A DNA stretch of 5,161 nucleotides from NCBI GenBank assembly GCA_020058145.1, contig JAGVEP010000241.1, forward strand, positions 1-5,161, written 5' to 3'. The stretch's first letter is position 1, and every line of letters starts with the position of its first letter. The translations under genes were made by a program, and so were the position numbers. This DNA is from Phycisphaerae bacterium. GTDB taxonomy: Bacteria; Planctomycetota; Phycisphaerae; UBA1845; Fen-1342. This document shows positions 1-5,161 of the stretch, one piece after another. The notes beneath the pieces were generated by a model, which worked only from the letters and a program-made list of their open reading frames with translations, was not told the origin of the DNA and did no database searches.

Positions 1-676
1 CCTCGCGTTTCAGCAAGCCTTCTTCTTCCTGGGCGAGCGCGGCGTGGCGTTGTTCCAACTCCTGGGCCCGCGCGGCCAGCTCCGCATCACGCCGGCGAAA
101 GCGCTCTTCCTCGTGGGTAAAACTCTCGCGCCACTGCGCGGCCTCACGCCCACGGGCCGCGAGCGCCGCCTCGTGGGCGCGCAGTTGATCGTCCTCCTCA
201 GTTAACCGCTGCCGCTCCTGGTCCACGGTCTCGCGGCGTTGCTGCAACTCCGCCTCATGCTGGGCGAGTGCCGCGGTCCGCTCTTCGAATTCCTTGGCGC
301 GGGCGGCCAGCGGGGCGCCCTGCTCGCGCAGCTCACCCTCCAGCCGCTCGAGTTCCGCCCGCTCGTGCGCGCATTGCTGCGTGCGGGCAGCCAGGTCGGC
401 GTTGCTCTTCTCCAGGTCGGTCGTTTGCGTTTGGAGTTCCGCCCGGCGCTGGGCAAGCTGGACCGCGGTCTGGGCGAGTTCCGCCTGCTGCTGGTCGAGA
501 AGCTCCGTCTGCGCACGCAGGAGTGCCTGCATCTGCCCGAGTTCTGCGCATAGCTCTCCGGCCCGCCCAGAAAACGTGGACAACCTGGTCGCAAAATCCT
601 GCGGCAGGTCCACGTTTGTTGTCTTCGGGGCGGGAGTCGCGGATGGCGGCGAGTCTTTTCGGGACTGAGCAGGCAT
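1..676 (-). CDS. Coiled-coil protein, unknown function (C-terminus outside window)
   Basis: This frame stays open to the left edge, giving 225 residues and no stop. The ATG at 676 is chosen because AGGAAG lies 7 nt upstream. The first ~35 residues are Pro/Ser/Thr/Ala-rich and probably disordered. From about residue 40 on the protein is almost entirely Ala, Glu, Gln, Arg and Leu, with no helix-breaking stretch, which indicates a long coiled coil. An LAAR motif recurs at residues 95, 123, 172 and 200, at intervals of 28, 49 and 28, all multiples of seven, so the heptad register is kept for over 100 residues. There is no signal peptide or membrane segment, so it is probably cytoplasmic. I do not recognise a family; structural, scaffold or chromosome-associated roles are all possible. 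In-frame ATGs at 790 and 820 could extend it but lack a good ribosome site. The frame is strongly supported by composition; the function is unknown. Confidence 0.8.
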   Translation of the reverse strand, partial: MPAQSRKDSPPSATPAPKTTNVDLPQDFATRLSTFSGRAGELCAELGQMQALLRAQTELLDQQQAELAQTAVQLAQRRAELQTQTTDLEKSNADLAARTQQCAHERAELERLEGELREQGAPLAARAKEFEERTAALAQHEAELQQRRETVDQERQRLTEEDDQLRAHEAALAARGREAAQWRESFTHEEERFRRRDAELAARAQELEQRHAALAQEEEGLLKRE

Positions 677-683
677 CGGGGCG

Positions 684-689
684 CTTCCT
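684..689 (-). promoter_or_regulatory. Ribosome binding site deciding the coiled-coil gene start
   Basis: On the minus strand this reads AGGAAG, 7 nt before the ATG at 676. It is the only good Shine-Dalgarno match among the three in-frame ATG candidates (676, 790, 820), and it places the start at 676. Confidence 0.6.
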
Positions 690-736
690 AGCGGTATATC
701 GGCTCGCCGGGCGCGCTCCAATACTCTCCGGACGGC

Positions 737-770
737 GCGGCCAGCGAACGTCCGATAGAACGCGGGCCGC
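737..770. repeat. Imperfect GC-rich inverted repeat in the divergent gap
   Basis: GCGGCC-A-GCG (737-746) faces CGC-G-GGCCGC (761-770) across a 14-nt loop, giving nine paired bases with one A/G mismatch. No T-run follows on either strand, so it is not an intrinsic terminator. It could be an operator or an RNA hairpin, but in DNA this GC-rich such repeats also occur by chance. Confidence 0.35.
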
Positions 771-897
771 TGTTCACGCACGGCGCCCATTCGCGGCGCT
801 GTGGACGTAACCCAATACATGCTCTCTAATTGCGACTTTCCCGGTATGTCGGTAGGCGACCGCCGGGGTAGAGCGAGTCAGGTGGAACGGTAGCCCG

Positions 898-2406
898 ATG
901 ATGCGCGACCATAGGCCCCCGCCGGATGAGGTTCGTTCCTCCGTGGCTCGCACGGAGACAGCCGCCGCCGCCGCGCCCGGCGATGTCCCCGAGGCTGAGC
1001 TGCGCCGGGCCCTACACCGCGTCGCCGACGAGATTGCCGACTATCTGGCGCAAATCCGGCAGTATCCGGTCATTCCGAAGATCACCCCGGGTGCGGTTCG
1101 AAGACGCCTGCCGGAGTCTCCGCCGCTGGAACCTGAGCCGCTGGACCGCATTCTCGACGATTTCCGGGGGCTGATTGCCCCGAATACCACGCATTGGGGT
1201 CACCCCGGTTTCATGGCGTATTTCCCCGCCGCCGGCTCCGGGCCCGGCATTCTAGGCGAGGCGCTGGCCGCTGCTGTGAATGTCAACGCGATGCTTTGGC
1301 GTACCGGACCGGTTCAGACGGAGCTGGAAGAACACGCCTGCGACTGGCTGCGGCAGATGCTCGCCCTGCCGGCGGAGTTCCGCGGGCACATCAACGACAC
1401 CGCCTCGGTCAGTTCATTGCTGGCGCTCGCCGCGGCCCGCGAGCGTACCGGCGGCTTGGACATCCGCCGGCGCGGTATGGCCGGCCGCTCCGACCTGCCG
1501 CCGCTGACCGTGTATTGCAGCGATCAAGCCCATTCCTCGATCGACAAGGCGGCGCTCACGTTGGGCTTCGGGCTCGAGCATCTCCGCCGGATCGACAGTG
1601 ACGACGCGTTTCGAATGCGGATCGACTTGCTGGAACAGGCCATTGCGGCGGACAAAGCCGCGGGCCGCCGGCCGGTCGCGGTGGTCGGCACGCTCGGGAC
1701 GACCTCGACCACCTCGATCGACCCGCTGCGCGAGCTGGCTGCGATTGCCCGCCGCGAAGATATGTGGTTCCACGTTGACGGGGCCTACGCGCTGTCCGCG
1801 GGTATCTGTCCGGAGTTCCGTCCGCTCATGGAAGGGGTCGAAGCGGCCGATTCGATCGTGACCAACCCGCACAAGTGGCTGTTCGTGCCGGTGGATTGCT
1901 CGGTGCTCTTTGTCCGCGATCCCAGTATGCTCCGCCGCGCGTTCTCGATCATCCCCGACTATCTCCAGACCCCCGAGACCGGCGTGACGAACCTGATGGA
2001 CTACGGCGTGCAACTCGGCCGCCGCTTCCGGTCGTTGAAACTGTGGATGGTGCTGCGGGCGTTCGGCGTGCGCGGCTTGCTGGAGCGTATTCGCTATCAC
2101 TGCGCGTTGGCCCAGCGTTTCGCCGCGTGGGTCGATGCCGAGCCCGGCCTGGAGCGTGTGGCCCCGGTGCCGTTCGGCACGGTTTGCTTCCGCGCGGTAC
2201 CGCCGGGCATGGCTGAGGAGCCGCAGGATCAGCTCAACGAGCGGCTGTTGACGGAGATCAACGCGGCGGGGCCCATTTTCCTCTCCCACACGCGACTGCG
2301 CGGCCGGTACGTAATCCGGCTCACGGTCGGGAACCTCCGCACGACCGCGGAGGATATTGAGCAGGCGCAGCGGCTGATTCGGGAATCGTGTCAGCGACTG
2401 TGGTAA
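898..2406 (+). CDS. PLP-dependent group II amino acid decarboxylase (aromatic-L-amino-acid decarboxylase family)
   Basis: This 502-residue enzyme uses pyridoxal phosphate (PLP) to remove the carboxyl group of an amino acid, giving an amine and CO2. The family motifs appear in order: THWGHPGFMAYFP (98-110, substrate pocket), INDTAS (165-170, phosphate region), SDQAHSS (208-214, His212 stacks on the PLP ring), FHVDGAY (291-297, Asp294 pairs with the pyridine nitrogen) and NPHKW (323-327, Lys326 forms the Schiff base). LGRRFRSLK follows at 373-381. Tyr369 in MDYG sits where the catalytic loop Tyr of animal DOPA decarboxylase lies; plant enzymes with Phe there become aldehyde synthases, so decarboxylation is favoured. 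Homology starts near residue 33; the Ala/Pro-rich leader before it is extra compared with the ~480-residue animal enzymes. ATG 898 is the first start after an in-frame stop at 853; AGGTGG lies 12 nt upstream, a little far, and GTG 943 is an alternative. The substrate (Trp, Phe, Tyr or DOPA) cannot be read from the sequence. Confidence 0.93.
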   Translation: MMRDHRPPPDEVRSSVARTETAAAAAPGDVPEAELRRALHRVADEIADYLAQIRQYPVIPKITPGAVRRRLPESPPLEPEPLDRILDDFRGLIAPNTTHWGHPGFMAYFPAAGSGPGILGEALAAAVNVNAMLWRTGPVQTELEEHACDWLRQMLALPAEFRGHINDTASVSSLLALAAARERTGGLDIRRRGMAGRSDLPPLTVYCSDQAHSSIDKAALTLGFGLEHLRRIDSDDAFRMRIDLLEQAIAADKAAGRRPVAVVGTLGTTSTTSIDPLRELAAIARREDMWFHVDGAYALSAGICPEFRPLMEGVEAADSIVTNPHKWLFVPVDCSVLFVRDPSMLRRAFSIIPDYLQTPETGVTNLMDYGVQLGRRFRSLKLWMVLRAFGVRGLLERIRYHCALAQRFAAWVDAEPGLERVAPVPFGTVCFRAVPPGMAEEPQDQLNERLLTEINAAGPIFLSHTRLRGRYVIRLTVGNLRTTAEDIEQAQRLIRESCQRLW

Positions 2407-2424
2407 GCGCCCGCGCGGCGGGCG

Positions 2425-2883
2425 ATGCAGGTTTCGCAGGCCAGTGGAGATGGCGTCGACGTGAAACCGGCCGCACGAAAAGCCCTGATCCTCGGCGGGG
2501 TGGCGATCATCGTGATCGCCGGGCTGGCGGCGTATGCGCGCCATCTGACCAGACCACGTGAGTACGAGTTGAAATCCGCCACGATCACAAGTCTGGAATT
2601 CGAGCGCCAGGGTGAGCGGATCGTCAGTGCCCGCGGCGTGCTCGAATTCGTCCATCCCAGGAGCGGACAGACGATGAGCGTGACCGGCACGATCCCGGCA
2701 GATTGCCCGATCTTCGTGGACGGCGCCCCGGCCCAGCTTCCCGACCTCCGCGTGGGCGATCAGGTCGCCGTGCGCGGCACGGTGTTCGCGGACCGCACCA
2801 TCACCCCACAGTGGGTTCGCGTACAGCGCAGCAGCGCTGCCCGCCAGGATTCCGCTTCCGCTCCAAGCACACAAAACCGCTGA
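2425..2883 (+). CDS. Small membrane-anchored protein with OB-like extracytoplasmic domain, unknown function
   Basis: This 152-residue protein has a short basic N-terminus, one hydrophobic segment at residues ~20-37, a beta-rich domain (~48-135) and a polar Ser/Ala/Gln tail. Alternating hydrophobic residues, the turn FVDGAPAQLPDLRVGDQV (97-114) and the following VRGTV strand suggest a small OB-type barrel, as in CcmE-like or DUF5666-like proteins. It lacks the CcmE heme-binding HxxxY motif, so I do not call it CcmE. The single Cys94 offers no obvious disulfide partner. It starts 18 bp after the decarboxylase stop, in the same direction and frame, so the two are probably co-transcribed. ATG 2425 has a poor ribosome site; GTG 2461 (residue 13) has TGGAGA about 10 nt upstream and would leave a typical short leader before the membrane segment, so it may be the true start. 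The membrane anchor is clear; the function is unknown. Confidence 0.75.
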   Translation: MQVSQASGDGVDVKPAARKALILGGVAIIVIAGLAAYARHLTRPREYELKSATITSLEFERQGERIVSARGVLEFVHPRSGQTMSVTGTIPADCPIFVDGAPAQLPDLRVGDQVAVRGTVFADRTITPQWVRVQRSSAARQDSASAPSTQNR

Positions 2884-2913
2884 TGTGCCTCGTCCGTGCC
2901 CGCCGGAGGGGTA
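2884..2913. other. Short convergent gap without a visible terminator
   Basis: Thirty bases separate the stop of the small membrane protein gene from the stop of the regulator gene on the other strand. I see no hairpin followed by a T-run in either direction. Transcripts may overlap at their 3' ends or end by Rho. Confidence 0.5.
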
Positions 2914-4542
2914 CTACCCGACCCCTGCGGTGGCCGCGCGCGACATGCGCGCCAGTTCCGTGCGGGACCGGCGGATGCGGTTCAGCCAGGCCTTCCCCTG
3001 CGTCCGGAGCACCTGTTTCAGAAGTTCAGTGAACTGCGGATCGAAATGCCGGCCGGCTTCGTTGCCGATGAGCTCGGCCGCCGTGGCCATATCGACCGCG
3101 TGGCGATGCGGCCGTTCGCTCGTCAGGGCCTCGAAACATTCCGCCACGGCCAGTAGGCGCGACCCGATCGGAATGGCCGCCCCGGACAGCCCGAGCGGAT
3201 AGCCCGTGCCGTCAAAGTGCTCGCGGAGGTAACGGATGATCGCGATTTCGGTCTCGAAGACGCGCAGCGGCTCAAGGATGCGGCAGGTTACCAGCGGCAC
3301 CTGGCGCACGACCGCCGCCTGTTCCTCGGTGAGCGCTGCCGTGCTCTGCAACACGCGGTCGGGGACGCCGATCTTGCCCAAATCATGGAGCATCGCCGCG
3401 TTGGCCACGGCGCTGCGGAGCGGTGCCGGCAGGTTGGCGGCTTCGGCCAGGCCGGTGACATAGAATGTGGTATTGCGCGAATGCCAGGCGCTGAAGCGGT
3501 CGCGGGCTTCCAAGGCCTGCACGAGCGCCCAGACACTCTGCAGGCACAGTTCCTTGGCTTGCATGTTCAGCGACACAATCTGCTTGCGAAGCCGTCCGAC
3601 GTCCTCTTGCTCGAGCTCGACGGTGGTGCCCAGCGCACCGATGTCGTCCGAGCAGGCTACGCTGTTGCGCCCCCGGCGTTTGGCCAGGTACAGCGCCTGG
3701 TCGGCCAAATCGATCAAGTCACCGACCGCCAGCACCCGCGCGTCACTCGTCGCGCACACCCCGATCGAGGCCGTCACGGTAAGCTGGGGGTGGTGTGCCA
3801 CGCGCACTGTGTCGGCCAGCGTCCGGCCGATGCGCTCGGCGAGCTGCATGGCGTCGTTGAGGCTTGTTTCGGGGCAGACGACGGCGAATTCCTCCCCGCC
3901 GTAGCGGGCCACGATGTCCGTGTCGCGGACCATGCGCAACAGGTGACAGGCCGTGCCTTGCAGCACCAGGTTGCCGGTCTCGTGCCCATAGGTGTCGTTG
4001 ACGGCCTTGAAGTGGTCCAGGTCAAGCATCAGCATGGCGACGCCGCCGCCGTAGCGATTCGTGCGGGCGAACTCGCGTTCCAGCAAGTCGCGGAACTGGG
4101 CGTGATTCCACAACCCGGTCAGGCCGTCGGTCAGGGCGGCGCGGCGCAGACGCTCCTGCAAGTGACTGATTCGCAGGCCGTTCCGCACCTGGGCAATCAG
4201 CTCTTCGGCGTCGTAGGGTTTGACCAGGTAGTTGTCGACGCCGGTATTCAGAGCGGTGTTCTTGACGTCGCGATCCGCACAACCGGTGATCACCACGAAG
4301 TAGGTCGTGTCGAGGGTGGGGTCGGCGCGGACCTGGCGGCAGAGCTCCGTGGCGCTCATGCCGGGCAGCATCATGTCACAGACGACAACACGCGGGCGGT
4401 GGTGACGAACCTGCGTCAGCCCCGCTTCGGCATCCTCGGCCGTGATGGCGCTGAAGTGCTGATCGAGCATCCGCCGAAACAGCAGCGCGCGCTGATCGGC
4501 GTCGTCCTCGATGATGCAGACGTCTACGGGCTCCGGTCGCAC
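2914..4542 (-). CDS. Response regulator with REC, GGDEF and degenerate HD-GYP domains
   Basis: This 542-residue cytoplasmic regulator has three domains. The receiver domain (~6-122) has acidic residues E12/D13, phospho-acceptor D56, T86 and K108. The GGDEF domain (~136-297) has metal ligand D174, N182, active-site GGEEF (215-219), K288/R292, and an inhibitory RxxD (R206-D209) exactly five residues before GGEEF, as in PleD. Position 191, where PleD has guanine-binding D344, is Asn. A helical linker (~305-345) leads to an HD-GYP domain (~346-515). H354, H386/D387, K390 and HFDGTGYP (442-449) are kept, but the usual HP His is V415, the HH pair is L439/R440 and the later Asp is E468. Most likely it makes a cyclic dinucleotide when phosphorylated and does not degrade one. 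Its histidine kinase is not in the window. The start is GTG: AGGCGG lies 7 nt upstream, while the nearby ATG at 4547 is out of frame. Confidence 0.96.
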   Translation of the reverse strand: MRPEPVDVCIIEDDADQRALLFRRMLDQHFSAITAEDAEAGLTQVRHHRPRVVVCDMMLPGMSATELCRQVRADPTLDTTYFVVITGCADRDVKNTALNTGVDNYLVKPYDAEELIAQVRNGLRISHLQERLRRAALTDGLTGLWNHAQFRDLLEREFARTNRYGGGVAMLMLDLDHFKAVNDTYGHETGNLVLQGTACHLLRMVRDTDIVARYGGEEFAVVCPETSLNDAMQLAERIGRTLADTVRVAHHPQLTVTASIGVCATSDARVLAVGDLIDLADQALYLAKRRGRNSVACSDDIGALGTTVELEQEDVGRLRKQIVSLNMQAKELCLQSVWALVQALEARDRFSAWHSRNTTFYVTGLAEAANLPAPLRSAVANAAMLHDLGKIGVPDRVLQSTAALTEEQAAVVRQVPLVTCRILEPLRVFETEIAIIRYLREHFDGTGYPLGLSGAAIPIGSRLLAVAECFEALTSERPHRHAVDMATAAELIGNEAGRHFDPQFTELLKQVLRTQGKAWLNRIRRSRTELARMSRAATAGVG

Positions 4543-4549
4543 GTCATGT

Positions 4550-4555
4550 CCGCCT
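4550..4555 (-). promoter_or_regulatory. Ribosome binding site supporting a GTG start for the regulator
   Basis: On the minus strand this reads AGGCGG (within AAAGGCGG), 7 nt before GTG 4542. The same site lies only 2 nt from the out-of-frame ATG at 4547, too close for it to serve. It therefore fixes the GTG as the start. Confidence 0.65.
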
Positions 4556-4656
4556 TTCGTTGTCCCGCGAGAGGGTGCACGCGACGGCCCAAGCTGTCCC
4601 CCACCGCGCGGGGCGGGGGCTCACCAGAGTCGGCCTCCGGCGGGTCGCGCTGCACG

Positions 4657-4677
4657 GCGGGCCACACGTGGGCCCGC
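4657..4677. repeat. Perfect 7-bp GC hairpin, no T-run
   Basis: GCGGGCC (4657-4663) and GGCCCGC (4671-4677) are exact reverse complements around the 7-nt loop ACACGTG. The core can also pair as CCAC/GTGG. Neither strand has a T-run after the stem, so it is not an intrinsic terminator. It lies about 115 bp upstream of the regulator start and could be a protein-binding site or a leader hairpin; chance is possible at this GC content. Confidence 0.45.
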
Positions 4678-4732
4678 ATGCCTTATCTCAAGTGTGCGAA
4701 ACATTGTGCCGCCCTGAAAGGCGAGCGCGCGT

Positions 4733-4768
4733 GGAAATCTGGCTACAATTTCCGGATTGTGATTCCGG
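4733..4768 (+). promoter_or_regulatory. Candidate panB promoter with overlapping inverted repeats
   Basis: TACAAT (4744-4749) matches the -10 consensus TATAAT at five of six positions, but no -35 match lies at the usual distance. It sits inside GGAAAT-9 nt-ATTTCC (4733-4738 and 4748-4753), and the right arm overlaps the hexamer. Next to it CCGGA and TCCGG (4752-4756 and 4764-4768) form a second inverted repeat with a 7-nt centre. A repressor site over a promoter would look like this, but the arms are short. If transcription starts near 4756, the panB leader is about 115 nt. Confidence 0.3.
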
Positions 4769-4800
4769 ACAGGCACACCGGGGCGATAAAGTATGTGGCG

Positions 4801-4827
4801 TGGTGCGGCTGGAGTTCGGCCCCACCA
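4801..4827 (+). promoter_or_regulatory. Stem-loop in the panB leader
   Basis: TGGTG (4801-4805) pairs with CACCA (4823-4827); after one C/C mismatch GGCTG (4807-4811) pairs with CGGCC (4817-4821), with one G-U pair and a GAGTT loop. This ten-pair stem ends 43 nt before the panB start and has no T-run after it, so it is not a terminator. It may shape the leader RNA; I do not recognise it as a known riboswitch. Confidence 0.35.
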
Positions 4828-4862
4828 ATTCGTGCGCATGAACCGGCGAGTTTTCGGGCGTT

Positions 4863-4866
4863 GAGG
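4863..4866 (+). promoter_or_regulatory. Ribosome binding site of panB
   Basis: GAGG lies 4 nt before ATG 4871, slightly close but usable. An in-frame TGA at 4862-4864 overlaps it, so translation of panB cannot start further upstream, and 4871 is the first possible ATG. Confidence 0.55.
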
Positions 4867-4870
4867 CCTT

Positions 4871-5161
4871 ATGACCCAGGACAGCTTTACACGCGTGACC
4901 CTCGCGACCTTGCGGCGGATGAAGTCTGCGGGCCGCAAGATCGCCATGTTGACTGCCTACGATTATCCGACCGCGGTGCTGGCACAAGCGGCCGGCGTCC
5001 ACAGCCTGCTCGTCGGGGATTCCCTGGCGACGGTGCTACTCGGACATCCGAGTACCCGGCCGGCGCCGCTCGCTGTGATGCTGGTGCTCGCCGAGGCCGT
5101 GCGGCGCGGGGCGCCGCAGGTCTACCTCGTCGGCGATATGCCGTACGAGGCCCTGGCCGGC
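4871..5161 (+). CDS. panB: 3-methyl-2-oxobutanoate hydroxymethyltransferase (ketopantoate hydroxymethyltransferase), 5' part
   Basis: PanB transfers a hydroxymethyl group from 5,10-methylene-tetrahydrofolate to 3-methyl-2-oxobutanoate, giving ketopantoate, the first committed step to pantothenate and coenzyme A. It is a cytoplasmic, Mg-dependent TIM-barrel enzyme. The 97 residues in the window show the family's opening order: the first strand MLTAYDYPTA (26-35), LLVGDSLA (46-53) with metal ligand D50 and S51, the GHPST loop (58-62), then AVRRGAP (76-82) and LVGDMPY (86-92) with the second metal ligand D89. Full-length PanB is about 265-280 residues, so roughly two thirds, including the catalytic Glu, lies outside the window. 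Two loop details differ from the common pattern: Pro60 replaces the usual Asp or Asn of GHDST, and RPAP (63-66) replaces LPVT. The start is fixed by an in-frame stop just upstream. panC or panD may follow but cannot be seen. Confidence 0.93.
   Translation, partial: MTQDSFTRVTLATLRRMKSAGRKIAMLTAYDYPTAVLAQAAGVHSLLVGDSLATVLLGHPSTRPAPLAVMLVLAEAVRRGAPQVYLVGDMPYEALAG

Larger units (their letters stand above)
677..897. other. Divergent intergenic region between coiled-coil gene and decarboxylase
   Basis: This 221-bp stretch separates two genes that point away from each other, so promoters for both should lie here. For the minus-strand gene there is TTGGAG (716-721), a 17-bp spacer and TATACC (693-698), but its predicted transcription start would fall inside the ribosome site, so it is doubtful. 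For the plus-strand gene the best pair is TTGCGA (830-835) with TAGGCG 17 bp later, which is poor. An imperfect inverted repeat lies at 737-770. The minus-strand coiled-coil frame happens to stay open to about 880, so part of this stretch could be coding if translation starts further upstream. Confidence 0.5.
4543..4870. other. Divergent intergenic region between the regulator gene and panB
   Basis: This is 328 bp with no convincing gene. Short open frames crossing it, such as 4560-4841 (+), have no recognisable protein character. The part near the regulator is very GC-rich, with the palindrome CCGCGCGG (4604-4611) and a perfect hairpin at 4657-4677. The part near panB is richer in A/T and holds a -10-like TACAAT inside an inverted repeat (4733-4753), a second small repeat (4752-4768) and a hairpin (4801-4827). 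Promoters for both genes should lie here. Confidence 0.6.

Noticed and set aside
268..810. Plus-strand open frame opposite the coiled-coil gene
   Set aside because: Its translation is Arg/Pro/Ala-rich without pattern, while the minus strand gives a strict heptad protein; it is a shadow.
677..880. Extension of the minus-strand coiled-coil gene to ATG 790 or 820
   Set aside because: The frame is open, but neither ATG has a good ribosome site, the composition loses its coiled-coil character, and ATG 676 has AGGAAG at ideal spacing. It cannot be fully excluded.
2404..2425. Decarboxylase and membrane protein as one gene split by a stop
   Set aside because: They share a frame, but the decarboxylase ends at the normal family C-terminus and the next protein starts with its own basic leader and membrane segment, so they are two genes.
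1414..2874. Long minus-strand open frame of 486 codons
   Set aside because: It runs antisense through the decarboxylase and the membrane protein, both of which have clear family or domain features. Long antisense frames are common in GC-rich genes, and its translation shows no recognisable domain.
4560..4841. 93-codon plus-strand ORF in the divergent gap
   Set aside because: It has no family resemblance, sits in the promoter region of two genes and shows irregular composition.
4838..4864. Eight-codon ORF (MNRRVFGR) ending at the panB ribosome site
   Set aside because: A leader peptide is conceivable, but the ORF has no ribosome site of its own and no run of regulatory codons. It is useful only as proof of an in-frame stop.

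Overview
The window is GC-rich and gene-dense. It holds three complete genes and two genes cut by the window edges. The mix of genes (a long Ala/Glu/Arg coiled-coil protein, a group II PLP decarboxylase, a small anchored protein, a REC-GGDEF-HD-GYP regulator and panB) fits a high-GC free-living bacterium. A planctomycete-like host is my guess from the style of the proteins; nothing here proves the phylum. I see no mobile element, CRISPR array, tRNA or rRNA.

Layout. Positions 1-676 (minus) encode the N-terminal 225 residues of a coiled-coil protein that runs off the left edge. A 221-bp divergent gap (677-897) follows. On the plus strand, 898-2406 is an aromatic-L-amino-acid-decarboxylase-type enzyme. 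It is followed after 18 bp by 2425-2883, a small single-pass membrane protein with a beta-rich, OB-like outer domain; the two probably form an operon. They converge, with a 30-bp gap, on 2914-4542 (minus), a three-domain c-di-GMP-type response regulator that starts at a GTG. A 328-bp divergent gap (4543-4870) holds several inverted repeats and a weak promoter candidate. At 4871 the 5' part of panB (ketopantoate hydroxymethyltransferase, pantothenate/CoA pathway) begins and runs off the right edge.

How they fit together. Apart from the decarboxylase and membrane-protein pair, the genes look like independent units; no pathway links them. The most informative gene is the regulator. Its receiver domain looks intact. 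Its GGDEF domain keeps the catalytic and inhibitory motifs but has Asn at the guanine-contact position that is normally Asp. Its HD-GYP domain keeps the first His, the HD pair and the GYP segment but has lost three metal-binding histidines. I predict a phosphorylation-controlled nucleotide cyclase, possibly with altered base preference, carrying a non-hydrolytic HD-GYP domain. I found no clear undescribed multi-gene system in this window.
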